5,611 nucleotides of DNA from Ramlibacter sp. (GTDB taxonomy: Bacteria > Pseudomonadota > Gammaproteobacteria > Burkholderiales > Burkholderiaceae), in contig JACMQP010000194.1 in the NCBI GenBank assembly GCA_014376915.1, positions 1-5,611 on the forward strand. Reading direction: 5' to 3'. Both the position numbers and the translations under genes were made by a program. How positions within the stretch are numbered: the first letter of the stretch is position 1; every line of letters starts with the position of its first letter. The notes under the pieces are model-generated. The model did not search any database. It saw only the letters and a program-made list of their open reading frames with translations, and was not told the DNA's origin. This document shows, in pieces, positions 5,151 to 5,611 of the stretch.

Positions 5151-5611
5151 ATGACCGACATCTCCCAACTGCGCAAGAGTTACGAACGGGCCGAGCTGAG
5201 CGAGGACGCGTCGCACGCCGACCCGCTGCTCCAGTTCGAGCAGTGGCTGCACGAGGCGATCAAGGCCGAGGTTCCCGAACCCAACGCCATGACGCTGGCC
5301 ACGGTCGCCAGCAACCTGCGGCCCAGCACGCGCGTGGTGCTGCTCAAGGGGTATGACGCCGACGGGATCGTCCTCTACACCAACTACGACAGCCGCAAGG
5401 GCACCGAACTGGCCGGCAACCCGTTCGCCGCGCTGCAGTTCCACTGGGTGGAGCTGGAGCGGGTGGTACGGATCGAAGGTCGCGTGGAAAAAACCTCGGC
5501 CGCAGAGAGCGACGCCTATTTCGCCAGCCGGCCACTGGACTCGCGCATCGGCGCCTGGGCCAGTCCGCAAAGCCAGGTCATCTCAGGCCGGTCGGTGCTG
5601 GTCGCGAACGC
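5151..5611 (+). CDS. pdxH: Pyridoxine/pyridoxamine 5'-phosphate oxidase (PdxH), N-terminal part, cut by window edge
   Basis: PdxH is a cytoplasmic FMN enzyme that oxidises pyridoxine or pyridoxamine 5'-phosphate to pyridoxal 5'-phosphate with O2, in the last step of vitamin B6 synthesis and salvage. The 153 visible codons, roughly three quarters of the usual 200-220 residues, begin [18 protein letters not shown]. They then show [13 protein letters not shown] (24-36), AMTLATV (46-52), RVVLLKGYD (61-69), [17 protein letters not shown] (75-91), LERVVRIEG (102-110) and [19 protein letters not shown] (123-141). Arg61, Lys66, Tyr123, Arg127 and Ser131 correspond, at a constant offset of six, to E. 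coli Arg67, Lys72, Tyr129, Arg133 and Ser137 of the FMN and substrate sites. The C-terminal dimerisation region lies off the right edge. The ATG is chosen because the family N-terminus starts here and because TATACT lies just upstream. It is divergent from the iorA operon; no functional link is evident. Confidence 0.96.
   Translation, partial: MTDISQLRKSYERAELSEDASHADPLLQFEQWLHEAIKAEVPEPNAMTLATVASNLRPSTRVVLLKGYDADGIVLYTNYDSRKGTELAGNPFAALQFHWVELERVVRIEGRVEKTSAAESDAYFASRPLDSRIGAWASPQSQVISGRSVLVAN

Overview
The window is GC-rich proteobacterial DNA with tightly packed genes and strong GC3 bias, which produces long spurious antisense reading frames. The gene set (Edd of the Entner-Doudoroff pathway, a ChaC-type glutathione-degrading enzyme, a Tat-exported isoquinoline-1-oxidoreductase-type molybdenum hydroxylase, and PdxH), plus two genes whose ATG sits directly behind a -10-like hexamer, suggests a gammaproteobacterium of the Xanthomonadales/Lysobacterales type (Xanthomonas, Lysobacter, Dyella or Rhodanobacter-like). 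This placement is inferred from sequence style only; a betaproteobacterium is not excluded.

Layout. (1) Bases 1-1139, minus strand: the N-terminal 379 codons of phosphogluconate dehydratase (edd), running off the left edge. (2) Bases 1140-1242: a 103-bp divergent intergenic region with an imperfect 20-bp palindrome and a -10-like hexamer for the next gene. (3) Bases 1243-1836, plus strand: a complete ChaC-like gamma-glutamylcyclotransferase. (4) Bases 1840-4998, minus strand: a complete three-gene operon, iorA (2Fe-2S subunit), iorB (Tat-exported molybdopterin subunit) and a mocA-like cytidylyltransferase. It converges on chaC with only 3 bp between the two stop codons. (5) Bases 4999-5150: a 152-bp divergent regulatory region, richer in AT than its surroundings, with several interlocking TTGAG/CTCAA inverted repeats and a GNRA-loop hairpin. 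(6) Bases 5151-5611, plus strand: the N-terminal 153 codons of pyridoxine/pyridoxamine 5'-phosphate oxidase (pdxH), running off the right edge. No gene-free stretch exceeds 300 bases, and I saw no tRNA, rRNA, insertion sequence or CRISPR array.

How it works together. The operon is the one functional unit seen whole. IorA carries eight cysteines for two [2Fe-2S] clusters. IorB carries the molybdopterin-cytosine-dinucleotide site and an exact twin-arginine motif. The MocA-like protein would make the cytidylated form of the cofactor that this enzyme family uses. The enzyme has no FAD subunit, and no cytochrome c, regulator or XdhC-type maturation gene is linked to it. Because the operon is closed on both sides by genes of opposite orientation, those partners must be encoded elsewhere. 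Its substrate cannot be read from the sequence. The flanking genes are ordinary metabolic genes. I see no evidence for a wholly new system; the most interesting points are the palindrome-rich control region, the compact MocA-like protein, and the export and electron-transfer logic of the molybdoenzyme.
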